Source of the DNA: Malus domestica
Lineage: Eukaryota > Streptophyta > Magnoliopsida > Rosales > Rosaceae
DNA: 64,000 nt
Direction: 5' to 3'
Assembly (NCBI RefSeq): GCF_042453785.1
Contig: NC_091663.1
Coordinates: 23,458,501 to 23,522,500 of the forward strand
Shown here: positions 35,376 through 46,019 of the stretch, in pieces
How positions within the stretch are numbered: position 1 is the first letter of the stretch
Layout of the letters: every line of letters starts with the position of its first letter
The notes under the pieces: generated by a model
What the model was told of the DNA's origin: nothing
The model's input: the letters and a program-made list of their open reading frames with translations, nothing else
The model's database searches: none
Made by a program: the position numbers and the translations under genes

Positions 35376-37304
35376 TGTGCATTGGCGAGCCTCGTCCCAA
35401 AGTGCATGCTTCTCTGCCAGAGCGAAAGAGTCTGCCAGAGTTAGATCTTCTTCCATGATCAATTTTTCAAATAGCGGGTGGTCTGTTGGAAGTCATTTTT
35501 GGAAGGCTGCTTTAGTTATCGAGTCGTTGCATCGGACTATCCTTGCCTTTTCTACTTTGAACCTCATCACATAGTCGTGAAACAACTCCTTTGGGTTCTT
35601 CTTGACGTCGAACAAATGTTCGGACTTCTTTTTGATCGAGCGATAGGATGAATATTCTTTGGTGAAAACCAAAGAAACTTCGTCAAAATTCCGGATTGAT
35701 TGTGGCAGCAAGGTGTAGAACCAATCTTGCACCTCGCCTTGTAGAGTGGTGATGAATATCTTGCACATGAGATCATCGTTGTTTCGATAGAGGATCATTG
35801 CGCTTCGGTAGTGTTTTAAGTATCTATCCGAGTCTTCATCCCCTTTGAAATATATGAAATGTGGCATGCTAAACTCGCGTTGAGGCTCTGCCTGCTCGAT
35901 CTCGTCCGTAAAAGATGACCTACTTATGTTGGTCATGTTCCGTCGTAGTGCCTCATCGGTGACCTCATTGCATTGGAAATTGCGCAATCGCTTGGTCAAA
36001 AGTCTTTCTACTTCTGCCTGAATTTGCCTTTGTTGGGGATAACGGAGCTCTCGGCTGCCCCCAATCGTGACTTACTGGCCTAGGCTGTTCTTCCATGTGT
36101 TTGGCTCGTCTATGCCGCAGATGATATGCATGTAGGGCGTTCCTAGCAGGCGAGCAAGTTCTTCGCAGGCTGCCAGTTGAACTTGAGCCGTATTGAGTGA
36201 CTGCTTCTCTCCGTCTGTTGTGTTGCCTACTCCGATGTGAGGTGGTGATGCTCCTTGAGGGCTTAGCCGCGAATGAACACTTCGCCTGGAAAGCTGCTCA
36301 TGTTGACTATCGGAGTGTGACCCCAACCGTGAATGTATGCTCGTCTGTGGGCTAGTTGAGAGTGCACGCTCCTCCGCACTCTAAGACAGGAGTATAAGCT
36401 ATCTCTAGGGCCCAATCGGGAGTGTACACTGCCTGAACGCTCGGTTCGTGGCTAGTCGAGTGGCTGCTTACCGAGATGCTGCTGGAGAGGTTCTTTGTCT
36501 ACCCTTGTCCTACTTCGGGACACCTAATCTGGGGCACATTGCATTTCGATGCGCTGCAAAAGCTAGTTAACCGAGGTTGTCTGCTGTGCGAAGGCACTCG
36601 TTAACTCTATGACTTGTCGAGACAAGTGTTGTTCTCCATTTGGGTTGGAAGAGCTTGAAAGGAATGTTTTTCCTTGAGTAGTGGAAGTATGGTAGACTCC
36701 AAGCGCGAGATTTGAGTTGGAAAATGTCAAATCCGTGAAAAAATATGATGGGAATGCCCCCGGCTCGATGATAGGTCTGGATAGTTGAGATAGTCTTGGG
36801 CTGACTTAGGCTGCTTGGAAAGCCACGGGAGCAGACTGGGCCATGAGAGCAGGCTGGGCCGCGAGAGAAGGCTACTCGGTGGGAATAGGCTGGACCACAA
36901 GAGTGGGCTGCTCGTCGGGAGCAGGCTGGGCCACAAAAGCAGGCTGCTTGGCGGAAGCAGGCTGGGCTGTGAGAGTAGGTTGGGCCACGAAAGTAGGCTG
37001 GACTGCGAGAGTAGGCTGCTCGGCGGGAGCAGGCTGGGCCACGGGAGTGAGCTGCTCGTCGGGAGCAGGCTGGACCACGGGAGTGAGCTGTTCGTCGGGA
37101 GCAAGCTGCTTAGCGCGTGATGCATGCGAATGCGAGGCTTGGGCTCGGACTCGTGCAAGCTTGGATGGCACGGCTTGGGCCATGGTGGAATCTCGTAGTG
37201 GTGGTACCACTCCACCTATGACCATTTAGCCTCGTGGATTGCCGCGGTCCCATTTCTTGAGTATTAGAATTTTCACTTGTGGAATTTTCTAAATTTCTAG
37301 CCAT
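35376..37304 (-). pseudogene. gag of the Tat-like element, broken
   Basis: The likely start is the ATG at 37304 (MARNLENSTSE). A Pro/Gln/Ala-rich tandem repeat region follows (about 36870-37110), then a decayed part, then the retrotransposon gag domain at 35493-35999 (YLKHYRSAMILYRNNDDLMCKIF, LQGEVQDWFYTLL). It ends in LADSFALAEKHALWDEAR and at about 35376 runs straight into RT C-terminal text (FKDLKKYPT), so a deletion fused gag to pol. Stops and frame changes interrupt it. Confidence 0.8.
36815..37110. repeat. GC-rich minisatellite in gag
   Basis: About 8 units of roughly 36 bp ('ggagcaggctgggccac' / 'gagtgagctgctcgtcgg'). On minus it codes for a repeated Ala-Pro-Gln-Pro-type pattern (VAQPAPDEQLTP, AEQPTLAVQPT). 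Copy number probably changes by slippage. Confidence 0.8.
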
Positions 37305-37451
37305 TATATTTTTCTTATACGTTTTATCAAAGAACCTTTGCAAATAAAAAATTCTAATAATAAGAACGTATGAAAAATATTCAAATGGACTAGAAAATAG
37401 AGAAAAACCTTTTTATGCGAGAGTCTTCTACGAGTATGGATCTCAGCTCTT

Positions 37452-37464
37452 AATGAAAGCACCA
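37452..37464 (-). other. Primer-binding site of the Tat-like element
   Basis: TGGTGCTTTCATT on minus, three bases after the end of the 5' LTR. The same motif lies after the LTR at 61742. The priming tRNA was not identified. Confidence 0.65.
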
Positions 37465-37467
37465 ATT

Positions 37468-38217
37468 TGTGGATGCAAATTTCTTCCTCCTTGATCTTGG
37501 ACAATTTTGCACCTACAAAACAATTAATACCTTAGGTTAAGGCCAAGAGCCTCATGCACCCACGATGAATGGGGGGGCTTTGGCCGAAGAACCTCCGATG
37601 CCAAAGTTAGAATTTAGAGAGAAAGAGTGTTTAGAGAATTTTGGGATTTTTGCCAAAGTGTTGGAATGAGTGTTTGGTGAAAATGGGAGCCTATTTATAG
37701 GGCTAGGCCAGTACACTTAGGAGAGAAAGTGGCCGACCAACTTGTGGATTTTTTGTTGAATTTGTGGTTTAATTAGCCAATTTATTGGCTAATTAAATAT
37801 GAAAGAAATAAATGGGGGGTTATCAAATTGAATGACTAACTTTATTTGGGTAATAAAGTGGAGAAAATAAGAAAGGTAAGGAGCAAGGGGAGGTGGCCGG
37901 TTTTGACTAGCTTTTGGGATTAATTTGGGTGACTTATTTGATATAATGGGTGATTAATTGATTAATTAGGAATTAATCCATTAATTAGCCAATTAATCTC
38001 TATTTATATGAAATAATTTATAGGTTATGAAGTAATTACCTAAGATGAGGATGGATGAGATAACTTTGAATTTGTTATCTTTTTTGGGCACTTTTAACTT
38101 GATTTAGGGATGATTGCCCTGCTCGCATGTAGGAATCCCAGTATGCCTCAAGGGTATTTTTATCCTCTTTTACCCCAAGAATCCACGTGTCGCCTTGTGA
38201 TTATTTTTGGCTTCACA
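37468..38217 (-). repeat. 5' LTR of the Tat-like element
   Basis: 750 bp. Shares most of its sequence with 29727-30502. Contains 'cctatttatagggctagg' (a TATA-like core on plus; on minus 'cctataaataggctc'). Confidence 0.9.
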
Positions 38218-38456
38218 ATATCCTTTGCCAAAAGGATCAAAAATAGGAATCCAAAATGAATTCTCAAGAACGAAAGAATTCCCAAGAATGAAAGAACCAT
38301 CCCCAAAGCCTGAACCACCGGGATAGGAAACTCGACGGGGGCGAGCTGCAAGTCGAACTCCATCAACGGCATCCAGTAATCGAACATGGCAACATGTGCC
38401 ACCAGATCATGCAAATTCACCACCAAAATTAACGCCAAGGCTATTAGCCTTAGGAC

Positions 38457-41151
38457 TAGGCCTGGCAATTCCTGACACGACCTGATAACCCGACACGACA
38501 CGACAGGAAATTAACAGGTGTTCGGGTCTACACGATAACGAATCGGGTCGTTATCGGGTAACCCGATAAGCACCTGTTAAGATAACGGGTTGATTCGGGT
38601 ATACACGTGGGTAACACGATAAGCAGAATATTGATTTTATAATTTTATAACCCTAAAAAAATATTGTAATAATTATATATATATATTAATTTAACAATTT
38701 TATACCCCTAAAAACTATAATAAATATATATATATATATATATATATTAAATTAACTATAATAATTATAATAATTATACCCCAAAATATTAATTTTCTAT
38801 AATAATTATATATATATATATATTAAATTTTGAATTATAAAAACTATAATAATTATTAATTAATATGTATGCGTCCATTGATTTGAATTTTGATTCCATA
38901 ATTGATCAATTCCATTCCCTGCTGCAATGCCGCCCTTTTTGAAGAAAAAGGGAGGGAAAATGAAAATGATAAGAAAAGTTGAAAAGGAAACAAAAAAGAG
39001 AGAGAATTAGGGAAAGATGGATGGATAGGGTGGAGGGAAAAGTGAAAATTATATGAAAAGTTGAAAAGGAAACAAAAAAGAGAGGGAAAAATGAAAATTA
39101 ATAGAAGTGCAGTGGTGAGAATATTTTTTTTAAGTTATTAACTTTTTATTGCACATGATATATCCCACTATTTTTATAATGACACGTGATGTACTACTCT
39201 GTGTACCGGTCAATTATACATACAAAATAAATAGATTTAAATCTACTTAATATATATATATATACACACATACACCATTGAACTTGATGGGATATGAAAA
39301 CAAATTTCAACGATCACAACCGTCAAACTTGTTTGTATATGCTTCGAGATCACATCAGCAAAAAATCACAAAAAACAAACATTCAGAGATCAAGTAACGG
39401 GACAAATCTTTTCAACGGTTATAAACGAAAAATCACGATTTAACGGTTATTTTAACTCCGATTTTGATGATTTTTTACAGCTACACTCCTTGACCCTATA
39501 TGAATACAATGAATACATTCGATCTTAAATTTAAAATATTTACACAAGTGGATACCACAAAATCTTATGTTATACTTAATGAAAGTATAAATAAACTCTA
39601 AGTGTTAGTCAATCTATTGTTTTGATGGGATACAAATTCTCTGAAACTAATTTCAACAATCTCAACCGTCAAACTTGTTTGTATATGCTTCAAGATCACA
39701 TCAGCAAAAAATCACAAAAAATAAACATTTAGAGATCAAGTAACGGGACAAAACTTTTCGACGGTTATAAACGGAAAATCACGATTTAACGGTTATTTTA
39801 ACTCTGATTTTGATGATTTTTTACAGCTACAGTCCTTGACCCTATATGAATACAATGAATGAATTCGATCTTCAATTGAAAATATTTACACAAGTGGATA
39901 CCACAAAATCTTATGTTATACTTAATGAAAGTAGAAATAAACTCTAAGTGTTAGTCATTCTATTGTTTTGATGGAATACGAATTCTCCGAAACTAATTTC
40001 AACGATCCCAACCGCCAAACTTGTTTGTATATGCTTCGAGATCACATCAGAAAAAATCACAAAAAACAAACATTCAGAAATCAAGTAACGGGACAAAACT
40101 TTTCGACGGTTATAAACGAAAAATCATGATTTAACGGTTATTTTAACTCCAATTTTGATGATTTTTTACAGCTACACTCCTTGACCCTATATGAATACAA
40201 AGAATGAATTCGATCTTCAATTTAAAATATTTACACAAGTGGATAACACAAAATCTTATGTTATACTTAATGAAAGTATAAATAAACTCTAAGTGTTAGT
40301 CAATCTATTGTTTTGATGGGATACGAATTCTCGGAAACTAATTTCAACGATCCCAACCGTTAAACTTGTTTGTATATGCTTCGAGATCACATAAGCAAAA
40401 AATCACAAAAAACAAACATTCAGAGATCAAGTAACAGGACAAAACTTTTCGATGGTTATAAACGCAAAAATCATGATTTAACGGTTATTTTAACTCCGAT
40501 TTTGATGATTTTTTTACAGCTACAGTCCTTGACCATATATGAATACAAAGAATGAATTCGATCTTCAATTTAAAATATTTACACTAGTGGATGTGGATAT
40601 CACAAAATCTTATGTTATATACTTAATAAAAGTATGAATCAACTATAATAATTATATATATTAATTTAACAATTTTATACCCCTAAAAACTATAGTAATT
40701 ATATATATTAAATTAAATTTAAAAAATTGATGACCATTTGGATCGGCTAAGATTTAATCTTTTGAGAAAGACTTACAACCTTGAAAACAAAAACTCTTTC
40801 ATTTTGCATATCCTTGCACATTTAATATTTGTTATAGATTAGTAGTGTATGTATTATTTTTTTATTAGGCTCTTATTTTCGAGTGTAGTTATAGTACTTA
40901 AATGACAAATGTTTTAATGTTTTGAAGTAATATTTATGTGGCAATATGTGGTATGTGCAAATTTAAAAAAAAATATATATTTTTCTTAACGGGTCATAAC
41001 GGGTCGGGTCACTTTACCTGTTGGGTAAAGTGACATGACCTGTTAAGGAACCGTTAAGATAACGGGTGTGACACGACACGACCCGTTAAGATAACAGATG
41101 TTACACGAAAACGACACGAACACAACAGACACGACCCGTTTGCCAGGCCTA
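38457..41151. mobile_element. hAT-like unit with GACACGACCCG subterminal repeats and a tandem array
   Basis: Ends TAGGCCTGGCAA on the left and the same motif, inverted, on the right. Subterminal DNA repeats ACACGACCCGTTA-type motifs in both orientations. Between them are AT-rich DNA and four tandem units of about 340 bp. A convincing 8-bp duplication was not found (CTTAGGAC against CCTAAATA), so the ends may have decayed. No transposase. Confidence 0.55.
39284..40635. repeat. Tandem array 1, four units of 338-346 bp
   Basis: Units start at about 39284, 39622, 39968 and 40313 (each at 'ttgatggg' or close). Each contains 'gtcaaacttgtttgtatatg', 'caagtaacgggacaaa', 'gatttaacggttatttta' and 'ttttttacagctacactcc'. 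By eye identity between units is above 90 percent. AT-rich phrases ('aacaattttatacccctaa') occur on both sides (about 38695 and 40670), as if the array had been placed within a duplicated segment. No coding potential. Confidence 0.9.
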
Positions 41152-42540
41152 CCTAAATATACCTAATCATATTGATTAACTTAAGCAGAATTTCACTAAT
41201 ATTATCTCCACAAAACTTTAGTAAAATTATGCTTGAGTTAATCAAAGTACAGATAATATTAGTGAAATTCTCTCCTATCAACAAAACTAAAGATAAACAA
41301 TTAAAATAAAGTTATAAGCAACATAGTAAATTACATACAAAATAATTTTATTGTTTTTTTTTCTCTCTCCCCCATAACCATGTAACAACATCAGTTGGCC
41401 CCATTTTTCTTTCACCTCCCTCTCTCTTTGACCTTTTTCCACTTGCTCTCACAGTAACACAAATTCTCCATTAAGATTAACAACAATTATTTCGAAAAGT
41501 CAAGTCAAGTTTATCGACAATATATTCATAACATATATTATATATACAATTGAAAAGTTGAGTCATCGACAATATAAATAATATTCAAGACATATTAGAG
41601 AAAAATTTATTATGCTAATGTGGATGTAAACGTGCAGAAGAAAATTACAATTAATCATGACAAAATGGATGATGTGCAATTGTTCAGAAATTCAAGAAGT
41701 GGAGGCATCCATCATCATTGGATTTAATTAATACGAATATCGACGGTGAGGATTATGTTTCTATTATTATGACCTGTCATAAATAATTGTTGATAGAAAT
41801 CAGGACCAACGACCTTAGCAATAGTCTGGAATGACAAAAAAAAGAAAAAAACAGAGTTGTATATAGTTAGTAAACGGTTCCTTCCAATTGGAGAGATGAG
41901 CAGTTGCCAATTTCATCAAGAATTTAAAACAAAAACTGAACGTAATACAAATAATTTAAAACGTATTGGTTTCAAAATGTTGCTTCTCAAATTGTTCATC
42001 CATGGTGATTGAAGCGAGAAGAGAAGGGGAGAAGAGAAGGAGAAGGAAATGAGGAGAGGAGAAACGGGGAAGGAAGGGGGAAGGGAGAAGGCACCGATGC
42101 AAGGAAGAGATAGAAGGGTTTTATTTTGGAAAATTTTCATTACTATCGGTTAAAACCGACAGAAACATTTTTTAAAATAAAAACCAACAGATAAATTTTC
42201 ATTATTGTCAGTTATAATCGATACAAACAAAATGGCAGCAAAAATACCCCAAAATTCCCTCCCAAAATTTTAAATTTCCCCCCCCCCTCAAAATTTTTGT
42301 TACGGTTTAAAAAAATAAAATAATAATTGTTTGATTTAATAAATAAATAAATAATATGTATTTAAATAGAATACATTTTTAAAAATTAAATAAATAATTG
42401 TTTGGTTTAATAGATATTACCTATGTAAAATATGCGATAAAGAAACAAAAAGATAATTGTACAATGAAAATGTCATCACACAAACTAAATATTGTCTAAT
42501 CAATACTTGAAAAACATAAATAAAAATTTAGCACAAATTA
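41152..42540. other. CACTA interior, non-coding
   Basis: No gene. It holds an inverted pair at about 41195-41275 ('ttcactaatattatct' and 'agataatattagtgaa'), a GA-rich tract (42015-42110) and CACTA subterminal motifs at 42135-42240. Confidence 0.5.
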
Positions 42541-42559
42541 CTTTTCCCATTTCAAAATT

Positions 42560-44105
42560 TAGGCAAATTTAACGGAGATATGCATTCTACGAAACTAGTT
42601 TCCATGATCTAACCGTCAAACTTGCTTGTAGATACTACAAGATCGCATACGTAAAAATTGCAAAGAAAAACATTTAGAGATTGGGTAACGGAACAAAAGT
42701 TTTCGACGGTTATAAACGAAAAATCACAATTTAACAGTTATTTTAGCTTCAATTTTGATGATTTTTTTACAGCTACACTCATTGACCCTATAAGAATGCA
42801 ATAAACGAATTTGATCTTCAATTTAAAATATTTAAACTAGTGGATACCACAAAATCTTATTTTATACTTAATAGAAGTATAACATTAACTCTTAAGTGTT
42901 TATTTAATCTACCGTTTTGGCACGATACACATTCTACAAATTTTTTTCCAATGATCTAACCGTCAAACTTGTTTGTACACAAGCCGAGATCGCATACGTA
43001 AAAAAATCACAAAAAACAAACATTCAGAGATTAGGTAACAGAACAAAAGTTTTCGACGGTTATAAACGAAAAATCACAATTTAACGGTTATTTTAGCTCT
43101 GATTTTGATGATTTTGTTACAGTTATACTCCTCGACCCTATAAGAATGCATTGAACAAATTCAATCTTCAATTTAAAATATTAACACTAGTGGATATACT
43201 TAATAGAAGTATAACATTAACTCTTAAGTGTTTATTTAATCTACCGTTTTGACAAGATACACATTCTACGAAACTTTTTTCAATGATCTAACCGTCAAAC
43301 TTATTTGTACACACTCCGAGATTGCATACGTAAAAAATCACAAAAAACAAACATTCAGAGATTAAATAACAGAACAAAAGTTTTCTACGGTTATAAACAA
43401 AAAATCACAATTTAACGGTTATTTTAGCTCCGATTTTGATGATTTTTTATAGCTACACTCCTCGACCCTATAAGAATGCATTGAATGAATTCGATCTTCA
43501 ATTTAAAATATTTACACTAGTGGATACCACAAAATCTTATTTTATACTTGATGGGGAAGTATAACATTAACTCTAAATGTTTGTTTAATCTACTATATTG
43601 ATGCGATACGCATTCTACGAAACGTTTTTCAACGATCCAACTATCAAACTTGTTTGTACACACTTCAAGATCGCATACGTAAAAAATCGCAAAAAACAAA
43701 TATTCAGAGAGTAGGTAATGGAACAAAAGTTTTCGATGTTATAAACAAAAAATCACAATTTAACAGTTATTTTAGCTTCGATTTTGATGATTTTTTACAG
43801 CTACACTCCTTGACCCTATAAGAATGCCATGAATGAATTCGATCTTCAATTTAAAATATTTATACTAGCAGATAAATCTTATTTTATACTAAATGGAAGT
43901 AGAACATTAACTCTTAAGTGTTTGTTAAATCTATCAATTTGATATGATATGCATTCTACGAAACTAATTTTAACGATCCAACCATCAAATATATTTGTAT
44001 ATACTTCGAGACAGCATGTGTAAAAAATCGCAAAAAAAAAAAAAAACATCCAGAGATTAGGTAACGGGACCATAAGTGAAAAAAAAAACATTCAGTAATT
44101 ATTCT
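42560..44105. repeat. Tandem array 2, about four and a half units related to array 1
   Basis: Units start near 42566, 42920, 43250, 43600 and 43938, the last truncated near 44100. Phrases match array 1 ('gtcaaacttgtttgta', 'tttaacggttattttagct', 'gattttgatgatttttt') but with more divergence. It lies outside the hAT-like unit and inside the CACTA ends. Confidence 0.88.
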
Positions 44106-44546
44106 AGCGGCCGCCCAAAATTTTGCTTTGTTTGTGTCGGTTATATCTGACAGGGCCATGAGTGAAAAAAAAATATTTAAACCATGTGTTTATTTATTTA
44201 TTTATAATCAATATAACATTTTAAAATAATAAAATAGTCAATTTCTGTCGGTTATAACCGCCATCATTAACTTAAAAACCGCCGGAATATGTTAAAAATA
44301 TTATAAAAAAAAGAATTCAAAAATACTGGCGGTTATAATGATTTTATAGTGGTTGCATCCATCACTAAATATCCTCCAGGAATTTATGTCGGATATAACC
44401 CATAGGATTTCATTGTTATTCGACACTAACTGAATGATGTGTCGGATATCTTTTATCCGACATAATGTCTTATTAAACCGTCACCATCATTCGACACTTA
44501 AAGCTAATATTGTAGTAGTGGCATAGAGGTATCATCCTACTCTCCT

Positions 44547-44750
44547 TCACTGACCACCAAGCAGCATCTTGATAATATCGTATTCACCTGAAGATAATAC
44601 CAAATGACAAAGTTGGCCAAACCAGTTTTTCACAGGTTGGCAAACAAATTGCTTAGAATGATACGAAAACTATAGAGTACCTGCATCAATGATGCTAAGG
44701 CAAGACACCCCGGAAATACTTTCCACATACTGTACCGAGCTCAGCATTGT
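44547..44750 (-). CDS. Terminal two exons of an unrecognised gene
   Basis: On minus, an exon 44750-44681 is bounded by TTTTCAG and GTACTC and reads TMLSSVQYVESISGVSCLS and on to IIDA. It joins in phase to 44587-44547 (acceptor ATCTTCAG), which reads GEYDIIKMLLGGQ and a TGA stop. Splice sites, phase and an ordinary residue mix argue for real coding exons at the 3' end of a gene. The stop is 27 bp from the CACTA right end. I do not recognise the family. Upstream exons would have to lie beyond 44800, possibly past the copia insertion (a GT-bounded 5'UTR-like exon exists near 51075-51130), but none is certain. Confidence 0.4.
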
Positions 44751-45753
44751 CTGAAAACAGAACAAATGGTAAGCCAGATGAAAAGATACAGGTATAGTAG
44801 GCAAACTAATTCTCATTTTATTAAAATAAAATGAATAAAAGCATAAGACTCGGGATTCTGCAGCATATATGATCATACTTATGTTATACATGGGAACACG
44901 AAGAAAGACCCCAAATACTAATAAGTAAAGGGCATTCCTCTTCCATACAGGATACAAAACTAGATGATAATAAAAAGGCATTTTATGCATGCGAGAATAT
45001 CAAACATAATGAGAGTAGTGTGACCTAAGAGTAACTCAACTAGACTAAGCAACAACATACTACCACAACAAACCAATATTTCAGGGAAGGAAGATACATG
45101 TTCCTAAATCACCCAAACATAGAACAAGATATGAATGGAAGAACTGATGAATACCCACAACGAAGTATACCGTCCAGTGAAAATCCAAGAGCCAATAGGG
45201 TAAGGTAAGATGACCACGACAATCATGCACCATGGACTAATCGACACAGTGAGATAAGTTGCAACATCTAACAGCCAATACATATCCCATTAATCTAAAC
45301 CTTATGGCTTCTGCGTACCAGCAATCACAGAACAATCAAACAGCTACATCCCTATCCAAAAAGATTGAAAAAGAGTATCTATCAAACTATAATGAGGAGT
45401 GGGGACAACAAAGCGTCCCTCAAATGGTCTTATTTGAGGGATATACATATGTTAAACACATTGGACAGGGATCAGTTTAATACACTGACAACAGAGCAAA
45501 CATCTTTAGATACTTGAGGTAAAACATTTGCATGACAATATTGCTATAGTGCTACCCAAATCGAGCAGTGTAATATATTTATCTAACTCTAAAGGATTAT
45601 CATGGCTCTTTACACATATAAACAACTACAGAGGTTTAACATATGTAAATCCCTCGAGATTTAACTTTAATTATCCTCATAGTTCCTCCACAAACCCTAA
45701 TTTTTTCCCCAATTAATTTTTTCTCAATTAAATTTTTCCACAAACCATATCCC

Positions 45754-45806
45754 TGATAACACTAAGAGAAAGCTATGGTGAAAAGCAGAGAAGAACTAGA
45801 GAGCTT

Positions 45807-45866
<60 letters not shown>

Positions 45867-46019
45867 TGTGTGTGTAGAGAGAGAATCTGTTATTTCATTA
45901 TATCTCAACTATTACATCATTCATCCTTATAAATACAATCGCACATCACTAACTTCTAGAATCTCCACTACAATTGTGACACATGGCAGTGTAAAACAAT
46001 ACTAACTTTTATTCTAACA
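45754..46019 (-). repeat. 3' LTR of the copia element
   Basis: 266 bp. It is longer than its partner because of a (GA)n tract of about 26 units at 45812-45860. Confidence 0.9.

Larger units (their letters stand above)
29727..38217 (-). mobile_element. Ty3/gypsy Tat-like LTR retrotransposon, internally deleted
   Basis: Two LTRs (29727-30502 and 37468-38217) with TGTG...CACA ends and a perfect ATATC target duplication (29722-29726, 38218-38222). It is transcribed on minus. The primer-binding site TGGTGCTTTCATT lies at 37452-37464, next to the 5' LTR. A polypurine tract (GTGTGGGGGCATT on minus) abuts the 3' LTR at about 30503-30516. Gag is followed by a deleted pol and, between pol and the 3' LTR, an extra coding region in the opposite direction. 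Order gag-PR-RT-RH-INT plus antisense extra gene is known from Tat-lineage elements. Confidence 0.88.
29258..44520. mobile_element. CACTA (En/Spm) element, non-autonomous, about 15 kb with nested elements
   Basis: The left end is CACTACTACGAAA and the right end, read inward, CACTACTACAATA. Both ends have the subterminal motif 'gtcggatataaccgac' and variants, repeated in direct and inverted order (29320-29600 on the left, 42130-42240 and 44130-44480 on the right). No CACTA transposase is left. The interior was filled by a Tat-like retrotransposon, a hAT-like unit and tandem arrays. The 3-bp flanks (AAA left, GCA right) do not match, so either the duplication has mutated or the ends come from two related elements. 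Confidence 0.65.

Noticed and set aside
36843..37229. Plus-strand ORFs with Gly/Arg/Leu repeats
   Set aside because: They are the antisense reading of the gag minisatellite; the minus strand gives the element's own Pro-rich gag text.
39284..44105. CRISPR-like array
   Set aside because: Units of about 340 bp without spacers, in plant nuclear DNA, are tandem repeats and not CRISPR.
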